DNA of 60,613 nt from Rossellomorea vietnamensis (GCF_008180615.1 NZ_VTEH01000018.1:1-60613), one strand, 5' to 3'; shown: positions 18,248-27,400, numbered from the stretch's first letter. Notes: generated by a model from the letters alone, not told the origin. Translations and numbers: made by a program.

Positions 18248-18718
18248 TTATCTCTTCGGAAGCATGAAATGGTACATTGCAGTAAGGGTTTTTTCTCTTT
18301 GCCTAATAAGAATTGCCATGGAACACGGCACTTCCAATTCTAATCCATTCTTAAATGTGACAGCGGTCTTTCCATTTTCATGTACGAAATTATGTATGTG
18401 GTGTGTAAATAACCAGATGCAGGTATAACGTGAGGGGGACATGATTGGAAATGCAAATATGTGATCATGCTGGCAGATCATCAGAGGTGTTTTCCGATGG
18501 TAATTCAGCTCGCTCCTGACTGACTTGATTCTTCCGTCGTAGGAAGATCCCCTGACCAGGCAGGCTTCTTCTAACAGCTGCTTGACTGATTTGGAACTCA
18601 GGATCTTTTCCCCGGACTCCATAACCAGTTCAGTCTGATAGATTTCATGAAAGGCAGGGAGCAGAGCAATCGTACTTTTCGTAATGACATCTTTCTTGTT
18701 CACAGGAAAACACAACAT
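18248..18718 (-). CDS. comK: ComK-like competence transcription factor, short C-terminus
   Basis: The product is 156 residues. A ComK core is clear: GSSYDGR, then RKTPLMICQHDHIFAFPIMSP, WLFTHHIHNF and VTFKNGLELEVPCS. ComK binds AT-rich boxes in the minor groove and switches on DNA uptake genes. B. subtilis ComK has 192 residues; the tail after the core is short here (ends FMLPKR), so the C-terminal region that in B. subtilis governs proteolysis is reduced or lost, possibly by frameshift. GGATG touches the ATG at 18718, so a slightly later start is possible. A TATAAT -10 lies at 18750-18755. Confidence 0.8.
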   Translation of the reverse strand: MLCFPVNKKDVITKSTIALLPAFHEIYQTELVMESGEKILSSKSVKQLLEEACLVRGSSYDGRIKSVRSELNYHRKTPLMICQHDHIFAFPIMSPSRYTCIWLFTHHIHNFVHENGKTAVTFKNGLELEVPCSMAILIRQREKTLTAMYHFMLPKR

Positions 18719-18749
18719 CCTTTCGCTAATGGAATTAAATTACAGGTCA

Positions 18750-18755
18750 ATTATA
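18750..18755 (-). promoter_or_regulatory. -10 element of ComK-like gene
   Basis: Perfect TATAAT on the minus strand, 32 bases before the start, within a very AT-rich region that also holds A/T-tract pairs reminiscent of, but not exactly matching, ComK boxes. Confidence 0.45.
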
Positions 18756-18830
18756 CTACATAAAAACCAGGTTTCTACAAATTATTTGATAATTTGTTAT
18801 ATTTTTACAAATTATTTACATCTTCCACTG

Positions 18831-18859
18831 CGTGACAGTCACCACCCGATATTTGTCGA
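18831..18859 (-). repeat. GTGAC-palindrome element 7
   Basis: Reverse-orientation copy: CGTGACAGTCACCACCCG followed by ATATTTGTCGA. It lies upstream of the ComK-like gene promoter. 18860-19060 shows no gene. Confidence 0.75.
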
Positions 18860-19077
18860 GTTTTGTCTCAGGACATGCATCCTAACTAATGTGTGAAAGC
18901 ATTCATTTAAATACACAATAGTTCTTTTGAACAGAAAAACTTTTAGGCATTAATTAGTGAACTCAAAATACTTTGTTTTTGAAAAGAATAACTTATTATC
19001 AATACCTTGATAACCCAAAACAGACTATGGTACTATTAAATTGGTATTTTATTCCTAAATAGAGGAGGTGTGTCTAA

Positions 19078-19362
19078 GTGAATCAATACATAAATTTTGA
19101 CAAAATGATTACTCCGGCCATTATTAAGGTCATTTTTTGGGCTGGCGTCGGTTTATCGGTTATATCCGGGTTAATCATGATGATTTCTGGAGCAGCAAGT
19201 CCTTATGGCGGAGGTTTTATGGTTTTTACAGGTTTAATGACCATCATATTAGGTCCGCTTTTCACCAGGATTTATTGTGAACTGCTTATTTTACTGTTCA
19301 AAATGAACGAAGCTCTCCAATCCATTAAGTCTAACAATGAAACCAAACGGTTCAGCGCCTAA
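19078..19362 (+). CDS. DUF4282 small membrane protein
   Basis: The product is 94 residues from a GTG start behind AGAGGAGG. Two hydrophobic segments (about 15-38 and 46-70) with IYCELLILLFKMNEAL after the second match the DUF4282 pattern of small two-segment membrane proteins. The function of this family is unknown. It is a single gene with its own terminator at 19399. Confidence 0.8.
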   Translation: MNQYINFDKMITPAIIKVIFWAGVGLSVISGLIMMISGAASPYGGGFMVFTGLMTIILGPLFTRIYCELLILLFKMNEALQSIKSNNETKRFSA

Positions 19363-19398
19363 TCATCAGCACTTATTATTTAATACTTCTCTATATAT

Positions 19399-19436
19399 AA
19401 AAAGGCGGCCTTTTAATCTAAAGGCCGCCTTTTTAT
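19399..19436 (+). terminator. terminator after DUF4282 gene
   Basis: AAAAGGCGGCCTTT pairs with AAAGGCCGCCTTTTT around AATCT. Confidence 0.85.
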
Positions 19437-19656
19437 CACTTTTTTTATCTGTTGATAAGAGGCTCAAGAACAACAAAACAGAATCTGGATTTGAAAGTGA
19501 GTCACCTCCTTTTTAACTACTCATGAATATTTCTCTTCTATAGCGAAAAAATAATAGCGTTACTGACACATGCAGGGATTCGGACCCATGATCTTATGGG
19601 GGCGCTGCTAAAATAGAACCCCAAACTTACAGCTGGCTCTCAAAAGGGTCTTAACC

Positions 19657-20043
19657 TCACCCCTCTTTTTCTTGATCGAAGTATTTCTTTATAATAGGAT
19701 ATACATCTGGCTCAGTCTTATAATATTGTTCACCTATCTGAGAGTCACCAAAAGAAAATGTTTCCCCATCTTCTTCTATGAAGGAAACCCAATAACGAAA
19801 CCCATCCCTTTCTGATTGGTCTTCAAGAGGGTTGAAATTGATTTTTTTGATATCATTTATTAATCCTTGGACATTGTCTTTATTAGAAATAGCCACTGAC
19901 TCCCCGGTGCTTCCATCCAATATAATAATTTTGTTAACATGATCGATCTTCCCGTCATAAAACTCAGTAAAAGTCCCGCTCTTCAGTCCGCAGCCTCCCA
20001 GCCAAATTACCAAAGCTAGAAATAATAATAACACTCTCTTCAT
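19657..20043 (-). CDS. small lipoprotein, unknown
   Basis: I choose the ATG at 20043 (128 residues), eight bases after AGGAGG; an in-frame GTG at 20052 is too close to that site. The product has a lipoprotein signal with lipobox LGGC. The mature part alternates short strands (KIDHVNKIIILDGSTGESVAI, FRYWVSFIEEDGETFSFGD) and ends acidic. It would be anchored outside the membrane. No family is recognised with confidence; it resembles the general type of small Bacillus lipoproteins that measure or respond to envelope state, which is only a guess. Confidence 0.7.
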   Translation of the reverse strand: MKRVLLLFLALVIWLGGCGLKSGTFTEFYDGKIDHVNKIIILDGSTGESVAISNKDNVQGLINDIKKINFNPLEDQSERDGFRYWVSFIEEDGETFSFGDSQIGEQYYKTEPDVYPIIKKYFDQEKEG

Positions 20044-20059
20044 AGAACCCACCTCCTCC

Positions 20060-20620
20060 TATTCTCGCTGATTCTGGCTTAGTAACTTTTTGAATGATAA
20101 TAGATGTATCAAGATTCCTTCATTTTTCCCAGATATCCATTTAAAACATTGGATACTTTGCTTCCCCTATAGCGACCACAGAATAATCCCATAGCAAAGT
20201 AAATAGCTAACAACTTCCTAGTGTCAAAACGAGCTGGAAATACCAGAATAACCTGTTATAAGTTCATCATATACATCCCTGCAGTACCGGAAAAATTCAC
20301 TTATCCAGCAGATGGACTCCACTTTTAGCCGCGACCTCAGTACAACCTTCCGACAAAGCTATTGATTTTGCTACTCATCCTATATTTCTATTTTATTCCA
20401 TACCCTTTTATACAACAAACTTTTCTTTGCTCTTTTTACCATACACACCCAGGCAGCATATCATTCCTATATACGCACTTCCTGCTGAGGTAAAGATAAG
20501 TTGGAGATGGACACAGGGGGCATCTGCCACAGATGCCATTCTATGTTGTGTCATTCTATAAATCTTCCATTTTAATGAATATTTTATGTTCTCATACCAG
20601 ATTTATGGTAAAATAAGGTT
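20060..20620. other. gene-free intergenic stretch
   Basis: About 560 AT-rich bases between two divergent genes. It should contain both promoters, but no -35/-10 pair stands out apart from a TAAAAT near 20609. No RNA or repeat element recognised. Confidence 0.5.
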
Positions 20621-20643
20621 ACTAAAACAGGCAGGTGAATATA

Positions 20644-21870
20644 ATGAGAAAATTGACTCAGGTGCTAGTTGTTTTGTTGCTAATCTCATGTATAACAGTA
20701 CAAAAGGGTAAGGCTGCATCTTATCAGATTTTTGAAGACGTACCGGAAAGTAATCCTTACTTTGAAGAAATCTACGGGTTATATGCCAAACAGGCAGTCA
20801 AGGGGTATCCCTCTTATGGAAAAATTTTATTTAAACCTAAAAACAGTATAACAAGGGCTGAATCCGCAAAGATGATTTCGGCTGTATTGGGGTTGGAAGC
20901 GACCCGGAGTACAGACATTCATTTTAAAGATATAAAAACGGATGCCTGGTACTATAAGGCAATGGCAGTTTTAGTCAATAACGGAGTGCTTACAGGTTTT
21001 CCTGATGGCACGTTGAAACCAGATGGTCTTCTAACAAGGGGGCAAATGGCTAAAATTCTCTCAGAGAGCTATGGTTACAAGACTACTACAGAGAACCTGG
21101 CTCATTTCACAGATGTAAAAAAAGACGCCTGGTATGCTGAATATGTCGGAGCACTGGTTGCGGAAGATATAACGAACGGTACATCAGAAACCACTTTCTC
21201 TCCAGATCAAAAAATTACGAGGCAGGAGCTGGCAGCTTTATTAGATCGAGCTCATAATAAAGTTTCAGCGCAAGATTTTTCTGATGGGCAGATCCAAAAC
21301 TTAATTTCTGAATTACAAGTAAAAATCGATGTGGTTATTCAAAGAAACAAAATCGTTCAACCGTCAAGGCCGGCATTTTCAACAATTAGGGAAGAACTAA
21401 GAGAATATTCGACCAAGGAAATGGCGGATGGTCCATTAAAACTCTATTATGAGACATCATGTACTTCTTGTGATCATATATTGTTCGACATCCCCCTTGA
21501 TTATAAGCTTCATTTTAACAAAGTTGAACACCAGCAGAATTTGATTGTTGTAGAAACAGTCAGTGCATCTAATGAAATGACACCAGGTCATTTCGCGACC
21601 ATTACCTTGGTTAAAGAAAATAATCAATGGAAGCTGGCAAACTATAAATCTGAAAGTCTAACAGAACACCCTCTGGATATTTCTGTCGAAGAAGCAAAGG
21701 ACTACCTATTGAACAAGTTCGAAGATGAGGGTTACCTTGATGTAAAATCATTGGAGTACCTCTACTACAATGATTTGGATAATATGTATGTCTTCGATTT
21801 AGTGACCTCAGATTCTCAATATTATAATGTGTATTTCAATCCCGACACCGGATATTATATATATGAGTAA
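20644..21870 (+). CDS. S-layer-homology protein with unknown C-terminal region
   Basis: I choose the ATG at 20644 (408 residues), six bases after AGGTG; a GTG three codons earlier overlaps that site. A signal peptide (about 1-25) is followed by three SLH domains (about 28-200: VKGYPSYGKILFKPKNSITR, LTGFPDGTLKPDGLLTRGQ, ITNGTSETTFSPDQKITRQE). The C-terminal 200 residues contain a CTSC pair and a strand-rich region (HFATITLVKENNQWKLANYK) with the look of a NTF2- or DUF4878-like module; not certain. Surface-exposed through SLH. Confidence 0.88.
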   Translation: MRKLTQVLVVLLLISCITVQKGKAASYQIFEDVPESNPYFEEIYGLYAKQAVKGYPSYGKILFKPKNSITRAESAKMISAVLGLEATRSTDIHFKDIKTDAWYYKAMAVLVNNGVLTGFPDGTLKPDGLLTRGQMAKILSESYGYKTTTENLAHFTDVKKDAWYAEYVGALVAEDITNGTSETTFSPDQKITRQELAALLDRAHNKVSAQDFSDGQIQNLISELQVKIDVVIQRNKIVQPSRPAFSTIREELREYSTKEMADGPLKLYYETSCTSCDHILFDIPLDYKLHFNKVEHQQNLIVVETVSASNEMTPGHFATITLVKENNQWKLANYKSESLTEHPLDISVEEAKDYLLNKFEDEGYLDVKSLEYLYYNDLDNMYVFDLVTSDSQYYNVYFNPDTGYYIYE

Positions 21871-21909
21871 CATTTTCACTTGCAACTCGATATAGTAGTA
21901 TAGGTGTCT

Positions 21910-21941
21910 TAAGGCCAGGAGGATTCTCCGGCCTTTTTTGT
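21910..21941 (+). terminator. terminator after SLH gene
   Basis: AAGGCC and GGAG pair with CTCC and GGCCTT in one hairpin, followed by TTTTTTG. Confidence 0.8.
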
Positions 21942-22110
21942 ATTTCCTAAGAGGCAAACTTAAGCTATCCCCCCATACATAGTTCTTAATCTTGAAGAGA
22001 CCCAGGTTTCATCCGTAACATTAGTTTTTATGTAGCAAAAATTTCTCTACTAAAGAAACCAAGGATCCTGCATTGATTCAAATCCTTCGGAGAACTTTTC
22101 CTTTGCTTCG

Positions 22111-22214
22111 TTCGACAAATCTCGGGGCGTGACTGTCACGCCCCGGTTTTTCTTTACCATTATTCCAAAGCAGACATCACCTATTCTACAAAAGTCGGGG
22201 CGTGACAGTCACCA
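22111..22214 (+). repeat. pair of GTGAC-palindrome elements (8 and 9)
   Basis: Element 8 (22111-22146) is the most perfect copy: after TTCGACAAATCT a 22-base palindrome centred on GTGACTGTCAC and flanked by CGGGGC/GCCCCG. Element 9 (22186-22214) ends GGCGTGACAGTCACC. The starts are 75 bases apart in the same orientation. Confidence 0.8.
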
Positions 22215-22308
22215 AGAATATGAATATGCGAAACAACTACCCTATATCACAAAATCCATGATAAAATACTAATAAAAACTACTATATTATGACAAAAGGG
22301 GAAATAAT

Positions 22309-23364
22309 GTGAAAAAGGTGCTTTTTACTGTAGCTGCTACTGCTGTTATTTCTACTGCGTATGGTGCTGCTGCAGAGGCAGGTTCCCATACAGTTGACAG
22401 TGGAGATTCGCTCTGGTCCATTGCCAAGAAATACAGCACTTCGGTCAATAAGGTGAAAGAATGGAACGGCTTAACTTCTGATGTCATCTATCCAAAACAG
22501 GTACTTAAAATCAATAACCCAGAAAAAGAAAAACCAGCCCCTCCACCTGTACAGGAAGTGATTCTGCTCCCGGCAATCGATAAGAAGTACACGGTGGCTT
22601 CCGGAGATACATTAATCGGAATTGCCAACAAACACTCTATTACTCTTGCAGAATTGAAGGCGCTGAATAACCTTAACGGCCACCTTATTTATCCTGGTCA
22701 AAAGCTGAATGTAGGAAAGGGTAGCATCCAGGCTCCTCCGGCAGCTGTCCCTTCTTCTGGCCCGCCCCCTGTTTCAGCTGCACCAAGCACCCCTGCTCCT
22801 CCAAAAGCAGATAGTGCCGAAAAGACTTATACAATTCAATCAGGCGATACCCTTTCTGTCATTGCCCGCTCTTACGGAATCAGCGTTTCACAGCTGAAAG
22901 AGTGGAACGGATTAAAAAGTGACATGATTTTTATCGGGCAGAAATTAAAAGTTAAAGCAGACAGTACACCTGCAGCTTCTCCCCCTGCGAAAGAGAAAGT
23001 ATTTGATGCAGCGAAACTCATCCAAGAAGCCAAGTCCCATATCGGCAAGCCGTATGTTTGGGGAGGATCAACGGCCGATGGTTTCGACTGCAGCGGCTTT
23101 ATCCACTATGTTTATAACGAAGCTGGATTGAAGATGAGCAGAACTTCCAGCGGCGGCTACTACAACCGCGCATACTATATAAACCAGCCAGTCGCCGGCG
23201 ACCTGGTCTTTTTCGAAAATACATATAAAAAAGGAATCTCACATCTGGGAATCTACCTGGGCGGCAGCCAATTTCTTCATGCAAGTGATGACGGCGTGAT
23301 GATTTCAAGCTTGGATAGTTCTTATTGGAAAAAACATTTTGATGGGTTTAAGAGATTTTATTAA
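22309..23364 (+). CDS. LysM-NlpC/P60 peptidoglycan endopeptidase
   Basis: The product is 351 residues from a GTG start behind AAGGGG. A signal peptide (about 1-25) precedes three LysM domains (about 26-67, 94-138, 172-217), linked by proline/alanine-rich spacers. The NlpC/P60 domain (about 235-351) has catalytic Cys in DGFDCSGF and His in KGISHLGIYLGG. It resembles LytE/LytF/CwlS-type D,L-endopeptidases that cut the stem peptide during growth or separation. LysM binds glycan, so it acts in the wall. Single gene with a terminator. Confidence 0.95.
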   Translation: MKKVLFTVAATAVISTAYGAAAEAGSHTVDSGDSLWSIAKKYSTSVNKVKEWNGLTSDVIYPKQVLKINNPEKEKPAPPPVQEVILLPAIDKKYTVASGDTLIGIANKHSITLAELKALNNLNGHLIYPGQKLNVGKGSIQAPPAAVPSSGPPPVSAAPSTPAPPKADSAEKTYTIQSGDTLSVIARSYGISVSQLKEWNGLKSDMIFIGQKLKVKADSTPAASPPAKEKVFDAAKLIQEAKSHIGKPYVWGGSTADGFDCSGFIHYVYNEAGLKMSRTSSGGYYNRAYYINQPVAGDLVFFENTYKKGISHLGIYLGGSQFLHASDDGVMISSLDSSYWKKHFDGFKRFY

Positions 23365-23370
23365 TAATGG

Positions 23371-23398
23371 GGACGGAGGTCCATCCGTCCTCTTTTCA
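23371..23398 (+). terminator. terminator after LysM-NlpC/P60 gene
   Basis: GGACGGA pairs with TCCGTCC around GGTCCA, followed by TCTTTTC. Confidence 0.65.
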
Positions 23399-23501
23399 AT
23401 CAGCCAAACATATTGAAAAGAGTAATTTCTTACTTGCAGAACACTTAAAAAACAGAAGAGACCGGCTCACATTTTTATGTATGTCTGTATCATTAAATTT
23501 C

Positions 23502-23759
23502 TTAACAGGTGAGAGTTGAATCCAAGAAGATCAGCGGATAATCTCCGCCATTTCCCGATGTGGAACTTGCTCTTAATTGAAAATATTTAGTACCCGCTGG
23601 AACGGGAAATTGCAGTTCCTGAATGGTGTGACTCTTATGAAATGCATCCTGATAAATGACTACTCCTTTTGCTTACGCATATCCAGTCATAAGCCCTACA
23701 TCACCTTCATTATATTTAGAATCTAAGACAATAGTAGACTTGAATTTGGAATATGTATA
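23502..23759 (-). pseudogene. relic of a secreted beta-sandwich domain, minus-strand copy
   Basis: Reading the minus strand from about 23759 gives YTYSKFKSTIVLDSKYNEGD, then LMTGYA, an in-frame TAA, then KGVVIYQDAFHKSH and PVPAGTKYFQLRASS before a stop at 23502. The phrasing (strand, ...PAGTKYFQL...) resembles NPCBM-type carbohydrate-binding modules. There is no start codon or ribosome binding site, and the internal stop shows decay. Confidence 0.6.
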
Positions 23760-23957
23760 GTCACCGATATAACGGCTGCATATGTTCTAACGGACGAAGT
23801 CGTAATTTACCAGGGTACCTTTGATAAGAACAACATAAAACAGGATTTAGAAATTCAGATTCCTGCTGGAACAAAATATCTTCGCCTTCTCGCTAGCTCC
23901 GTAGCCGAAAAAGATGGAAACTATGCCATCATCTTTTCTGAGGCGAAGCTGGTATAA
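23727..23957 (+). pseudogene. relic of the same domain, plus-strand copy
   Basis: The plus strand is open from 23727 to the TAA at 23957 and encodes DITAAYVLTDEVVIYQGTFD, then IPAGTKYLRLLASSVAEKDG and IIFSEAKLV. It aligns with the minus-strand relic next to it (VVIYQ, PAGTKY, ASS shared) but lacks the N-terminal part and any start signal. The two relics lie head to head. Confidence 0.55.
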
Positions 23958-24012
23958 TCATTCCCTGGCGGAGAGACAGGTTCCTGTTTCCACTATTACT
24001 CAGCTAAGGATA

Positions 24013-24045
24013 CAAAAGAGGCATGTCAATACATGTCTCTTTTTC
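24013..24045. repeat. AAGAGACATG-type hairpin repeat, copy 1
   Basis: AAAAGAGGCATGT pairs with ACATGTCTCTTTTT around CAAT. Terminator-like. One of at least six copies in the window (29370, 31892, 32857, 36854, and one split by the IS at 50621). Confidence 0.7.
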
Positions 24046-24358
24046 ATGAAAAACGGGCCGCTGATCCTTAATAAAGCTTCTTCCCTCACATAATATTTCC
24101 TAAAGCATGACCAACCCTTACTCAATTCTCAAATATCGCGACTGCAATCAACACATTTAAATAGCAAATAATTCAGGGGTAAGGGACTTTAGTTGTCCCT
24201 CTTTCCTTTTCTAACTATTCTATGATAAGGTGGTGAAGATTGAAAAATAAAAAAATGATAAGTAACCTAAAGGCCCCCCATCACAACTCTGGAATTTGTC
24301 TAATGAACATATAAAAAGCTATGAAGCGTGATTGATTAAAGTTAAGGAGTTTAAGAAT

Positions 24359-25357
24359 ATGAAAAAGGTTATTCTTGGTTTTGTTATGATTACAGCTGCC
24401 CTGGTGTTTCTGCTGAATGCTTTTTTAACAAAGGAACACCGTGAGGTTAAAAATTATATTGAAGAAAAATATAGATTTAGTGCCGATATAAAAAAGGTTG
24501 AGAGTTATGGGTTCCCTTCTGACAACGAGTATATTGTTTCACCTAGTCACAATATGGATTTAGAGTTCACAGTTATTCCTGATCCACGTGAAGATGCTTT
24601 TACTGATGATTACCCAAAAGCAAAAGAGGCGTATCAGGAATCACAAAAACTAAAGAAGTCAGCTCCTGAAATAAAGAAGCTAGGCTTTCATAGTCTTGAG
24701 CATGAAGAATTAAGACTAAGCTTCAATCAAAGAAATAATTACTTTACTCTTATTCTGCAAACAGACTCACCTATAGATATCGCCAGTTTTGAAGAAAAGG
24801 AGCTGGACCGTTTCTTTAAACTTCAAGAACTAATTAAAAAAAGTAATGCTAAAGTCAACCACGTTACCGTTTATGATAACAGGGACCTAGTTGATAGAAA
24901 CTCCATAATTTTAAACATGCAGCATCTCAGGGAAGTAAAAACCAAGGAAGAATTGCTATTAGGAATCAAGAAATCAGACTCAGGCATTGCCAGCTTCTAT
25001 GAAAATGAAAAATGGAAAGCCGAAAAAGAGAAAGTAGAAAACGACCGCTTTACCTTTGGTTCTGAATACAGCGAGTCGTGGTTTTGGTTCAGCTGCAGTG
25101 TAACAAATGAAAAGGGAGAGTGCTCCAATATTTTTGTTAGTGTCTATTTCTCGGAGAATATGCTTACAAAAACAAATGAATACCTAGAAGAGGACCTGAA
25201 CTCTATATTTACCCTCTTTGAAAAGACCATTGCTCCTAATGCTGCAATCGAGTATAATTTTTTGGAACAGGGCTCACATAACTCTGTTCGATTCACAAAA
25301 AACCAAATTGCAAATTATGAGTCTACTGAAAAATTTATTAATAAAAACTTCAAATAG
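24359..25357 (+). CDS. membrane-anchored or secreted protein, unknown
   Basis: I choose the ATG at 24359 (332 residues), which follows AAGGAG; a TTG nine codons upstream has no site. One N-terminal hydrophobic segment (about 3-22) is a signal or anchor. The rest is hydrophilic and rich in Lys and Glu, with a repeated architecture: two stretches of the form KNYIEEKYRF and TKTNEYLEEDLNSIF suggest two similar alpha/beta halves. Three cysteines lie close together near the middle-end. I do not recognise a family. It stands alone with no co-directional neighbour close by. Confidence 0.75.
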   Translation: MKKVILGFVMITAALVFLLNAFLTKEHREVKNYIEEKYRFSADIKKVESYGFPSDNEYIVSPSHNMDLEFTVIPDPREDAFTDDYPKAKEAYQESQKLKKSAPEIKKLGFHSLEHEELRLSFNQRNNYFTLILQTDSPIDIASFEEKELDRFFKLQELIKKSNAKVNHVTVYDNRDLVDRNSIILNMQHLREVKTKEELLLGIKKSDSGIASFYENEKWKAEKEKVENDRFTFGSEYSESWFWFSCSVTNEKGECSNIFVSVYFSENMLTKTNEYLEEDLNSIFTLFEKTIAPNAAIEYNFLEQGSHNSVRFTKNQIANYESTEKFINKNFK

Positions 25358-25621
25358 AAACCCTGCTAAACAAGCACCTTGCAGTTAAACCTGATGTGGA
25401 CACGCCTTTCAGTAGTTTAGGATAGCCCCTTGCACCGTTTAAAATCAGCATACTATAAAGAGATGCCACGTATGTTATTAGCGGGTGTCTTAGGGTAAAA
25501 GATCAGCATTCTACGTTAGTCCAGAAGTATGGGTGAGATTTTTTGTTACTGAAAAGCATTCCTTTCAGAGAACATTTTGCGGAGTGAATAAAAGAACAGT
25601 ATAAAATCTACCGCAAAATAA

Positions 25622-25663
25622 AGAACATAGTAATAATCAAACGTTTGATTATTACTATGTTCT
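25622..25663. repeat. perfect 42-bp palindrome
   Basis: From AGAACATAGTAATAATCAAA to its exact complement, centred on AACGTT with no loop. It lies between two convergent genes (ends 25357 and 25806). The remaining 25358-25805 sequence has no gene. It could act as a bidirectional terminator although it lacks a GC-rich stem. Confidence 0.85.
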
Positions 25664-25805
25664 GGATAATAGGTTTCCTGTTAGAAATCGGATTGAACCT
25701 TTCACGTTCTCATTCAGCTAAAAATACAAAAAAGGTACCTGTCGCCATGAAAAATCATCGAGGTGTTTTAACAAATTGCCACCTTTGAATTTTTTAACCT
25801 CTCCC

Positions 25806-26405
25806 TCACTTACGTTTCTGAAGATGCCGGTCAATTACAATCCCTGCCACAAGACCAACCGTGATGATAAAATTATTCAAAAGCATTTCTCCATAAGAAA
25901 GACTGCCATATAGGGAGAGTGAATAAAAAGATGCAACTAAAGTATTATCGAGCCATCTTACAATGACAATGATATGATAGGCAGCAATAAAGCCAACGGC
26001 CAAACCTGCCGATATCCCGGTCGCAAAATTCCTGATAGGCGGACGGTTTATAAAAAGGAAGCCAAGGATAATAAATGGAAGCACAACAAACTCCTGTACA
26101 TACATCCTCACCACTATTAGATCTATTAAGTTGGTAATATAAAATCCTATTACCCCGCCAAGAACCACTCCCTTTGTTCTCAACCGTTCCATATTTTTAT
26201 AAAAAAGAAAAGACAAAGTTATAAATATAATGGGAGAGGCGAATACGAAGAGAATTAATAGTGATAAACCTTCTAAATTCCCCGGTTCTGCAATCGAGTC
26301 ACGATATAATAACCATGATAAGAAGTATAGTGAATTAACGCTTCCCACCCATGTCACAAGGAAGGCAGCCGTTATAGAGAAAAATAATTTCATAGGAAAC
26401 TTCAT
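25806..26405 (-). CDS. integral membrane protein, unknown
   Basis: The product is 199 residues with about six hydrophobic segments (near 8-30, 45-65, 78-98, 105-122, 130-150, 168-192), short loops and a basic C-terminus (DRHLQKRK). No catalytic motif is seen. No family is recognised. The ribosome binding site before the ATG at 26405 is weak (CTCAAAG). Hydrophobicity pattern and lack of stops over 200 codons support a real gene. Confidence 0.65.
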   Translation of the reverse strand: MKFPMKLFFSITAAFLVTWVGSVNSLYFLSWLLYRDSIAEPGNLEGLSLLILFVFASPIIFITLSFLFYKNMERLRTKGVVLGGVIGFYITNLIDLIVVRMYVQEFVVLPFIILGFLFINRPPIRNFATGISAGLAVGFIAAYHIIVIVRWLDNTLVASFYSLSLYGSLSYGEMLLNNFIITVGLVAGIVIDRHLQKRK

Positions 26406-27086
26406 CTTTGAGATTCAAACCTTTCAACATTTTTACAGTACAGAAGAGTCCCAGAACACATATCTTCATGTCTGCACAGGAAGACAGCATCCATTCATTC
26501 GTGGACTAATTTATTCTACTATACAGAGTGCAAACCTGCAAATCCTTTGAAAATATGATAAAAATTTACAAATCTATCACTTTATATATCTCTTGGATAT
26601 AGCTGGCTATCTAAAAGCTGATGTACAAATAATGGAATCGTGTCAGTGCCTTATCAAAGAAGCACGTCCACAGCTATGAAGCTGGCTGTTTCAAAGACAT
26701 TTCTGGTTAAGCAGGTTTTCAAAGAGATGTTCACTTAAGAATACACATTTGCAGCCAGTTGAATATTATTATCTATTCTAATGAGGAAAGAAGAAGATTG
26801 AACTGCTCTTTATGAGGTGTGGTTTTCTTGGTTATTTTGAGTATGAACCAGGATGAGGCTTTTAACGGAAAAACAGTTAACGTGGTCCAATTACAATACA
26901 TGGAAATAAATTTTAACTCGCTATTTAAAAATTTAATACATACTAATCCTCACGTCCGCTAGAGTACAATGTTTCAGCAAACCCATATTCCAATGAACCT
27001 TATACAGCTGAGCTGTGCTAAACTTATCTGAATTGGGTAGTATCCTATTATATAAGAGACCTGCTCAAATTAAAGGAGGAATACGG
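26406..27086. other. gene-free intergenic stretch
   Basis: About 680 AT-rich bases between divergent genes. No coding frame, RNA or repeat element that I can support. Confidence 0.5.
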
Positions 27087-27335
27087 ATGGGCATTATTTT
27101 ATATTATCTAACCTGGTTCCTGATTCTTATCGAGATTCCTGTTCTTATTGGCGCTATCGTTATTACATTATTTATCCTGATATCCTGTATATTATATAGA
27201 AGGAAGCTTTTAAAAACTGAGGGGAGAATTCCTCTTAGATTAAAGATTCTCGGGGTGATGATCATGCTGCCGACAGGCTTCATTCTTATATCTTCTTTAA
27301 TAATAATTTATTATAAAGTTGGTATGGGCATCTAG
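27087..27335 (+). CDS. small membrane protein, 82 aa
   Basis: The ATG at 27087 follows AAAGGAGG at a normal distance; a longer frame from 27015 lacks a site. Two hydrophobic segments (about 2-32 and 50-76) are joined by a basic loop (YRRKLLKTEGRIPLR). Resembles the many small two-pass membrane proteins of Bacillus; function unknown. It is a single gene. Confidence 0.65.
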   Translation: MGIILYYLTWFLILIEIPVLIGAIVITLFILISCILYRRKLLKTEGRIPLRLKILGVMIMLPTGFILISSLIIIYYKVGMGI

Positions 27336-27336
27336 T

Positions 27337-27400
27337 GCGGAACAAAAGGACAGGTCCCTTGTCCCGCCAGCCAGGAGGACAGAAAAGAGACATCTCGGGA
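27337..27400 (+). repeat. composite repeat: GGGACAGGTCC-type plus AAGAGACAT-type
   Basis: AGGACAGGTCCCTTGTCCCGCC followed about 20 bases later by ACAGAAAAGAGACAT. The same order recurs at 31853-31922 and, in altered form, at 50555-50615, so the two parts seem to travel together. Confidence 0.6.

Noticed and set aside
19560..19600. tRNA 3' part on the minus strand (GGGTCCGAATCCCTGCA resembles a T-arm)
   Set aside because: No acceptor, D or anticodon stems can be built around it and the loop is not the normal TTC form. At most a remnant.
25622..25663. Ordinary rho-independent terminator
   Set aside because: The stem is AT-rich, has no loop and lacks a T-run, so it is reported as an unexplained palindrome instead.
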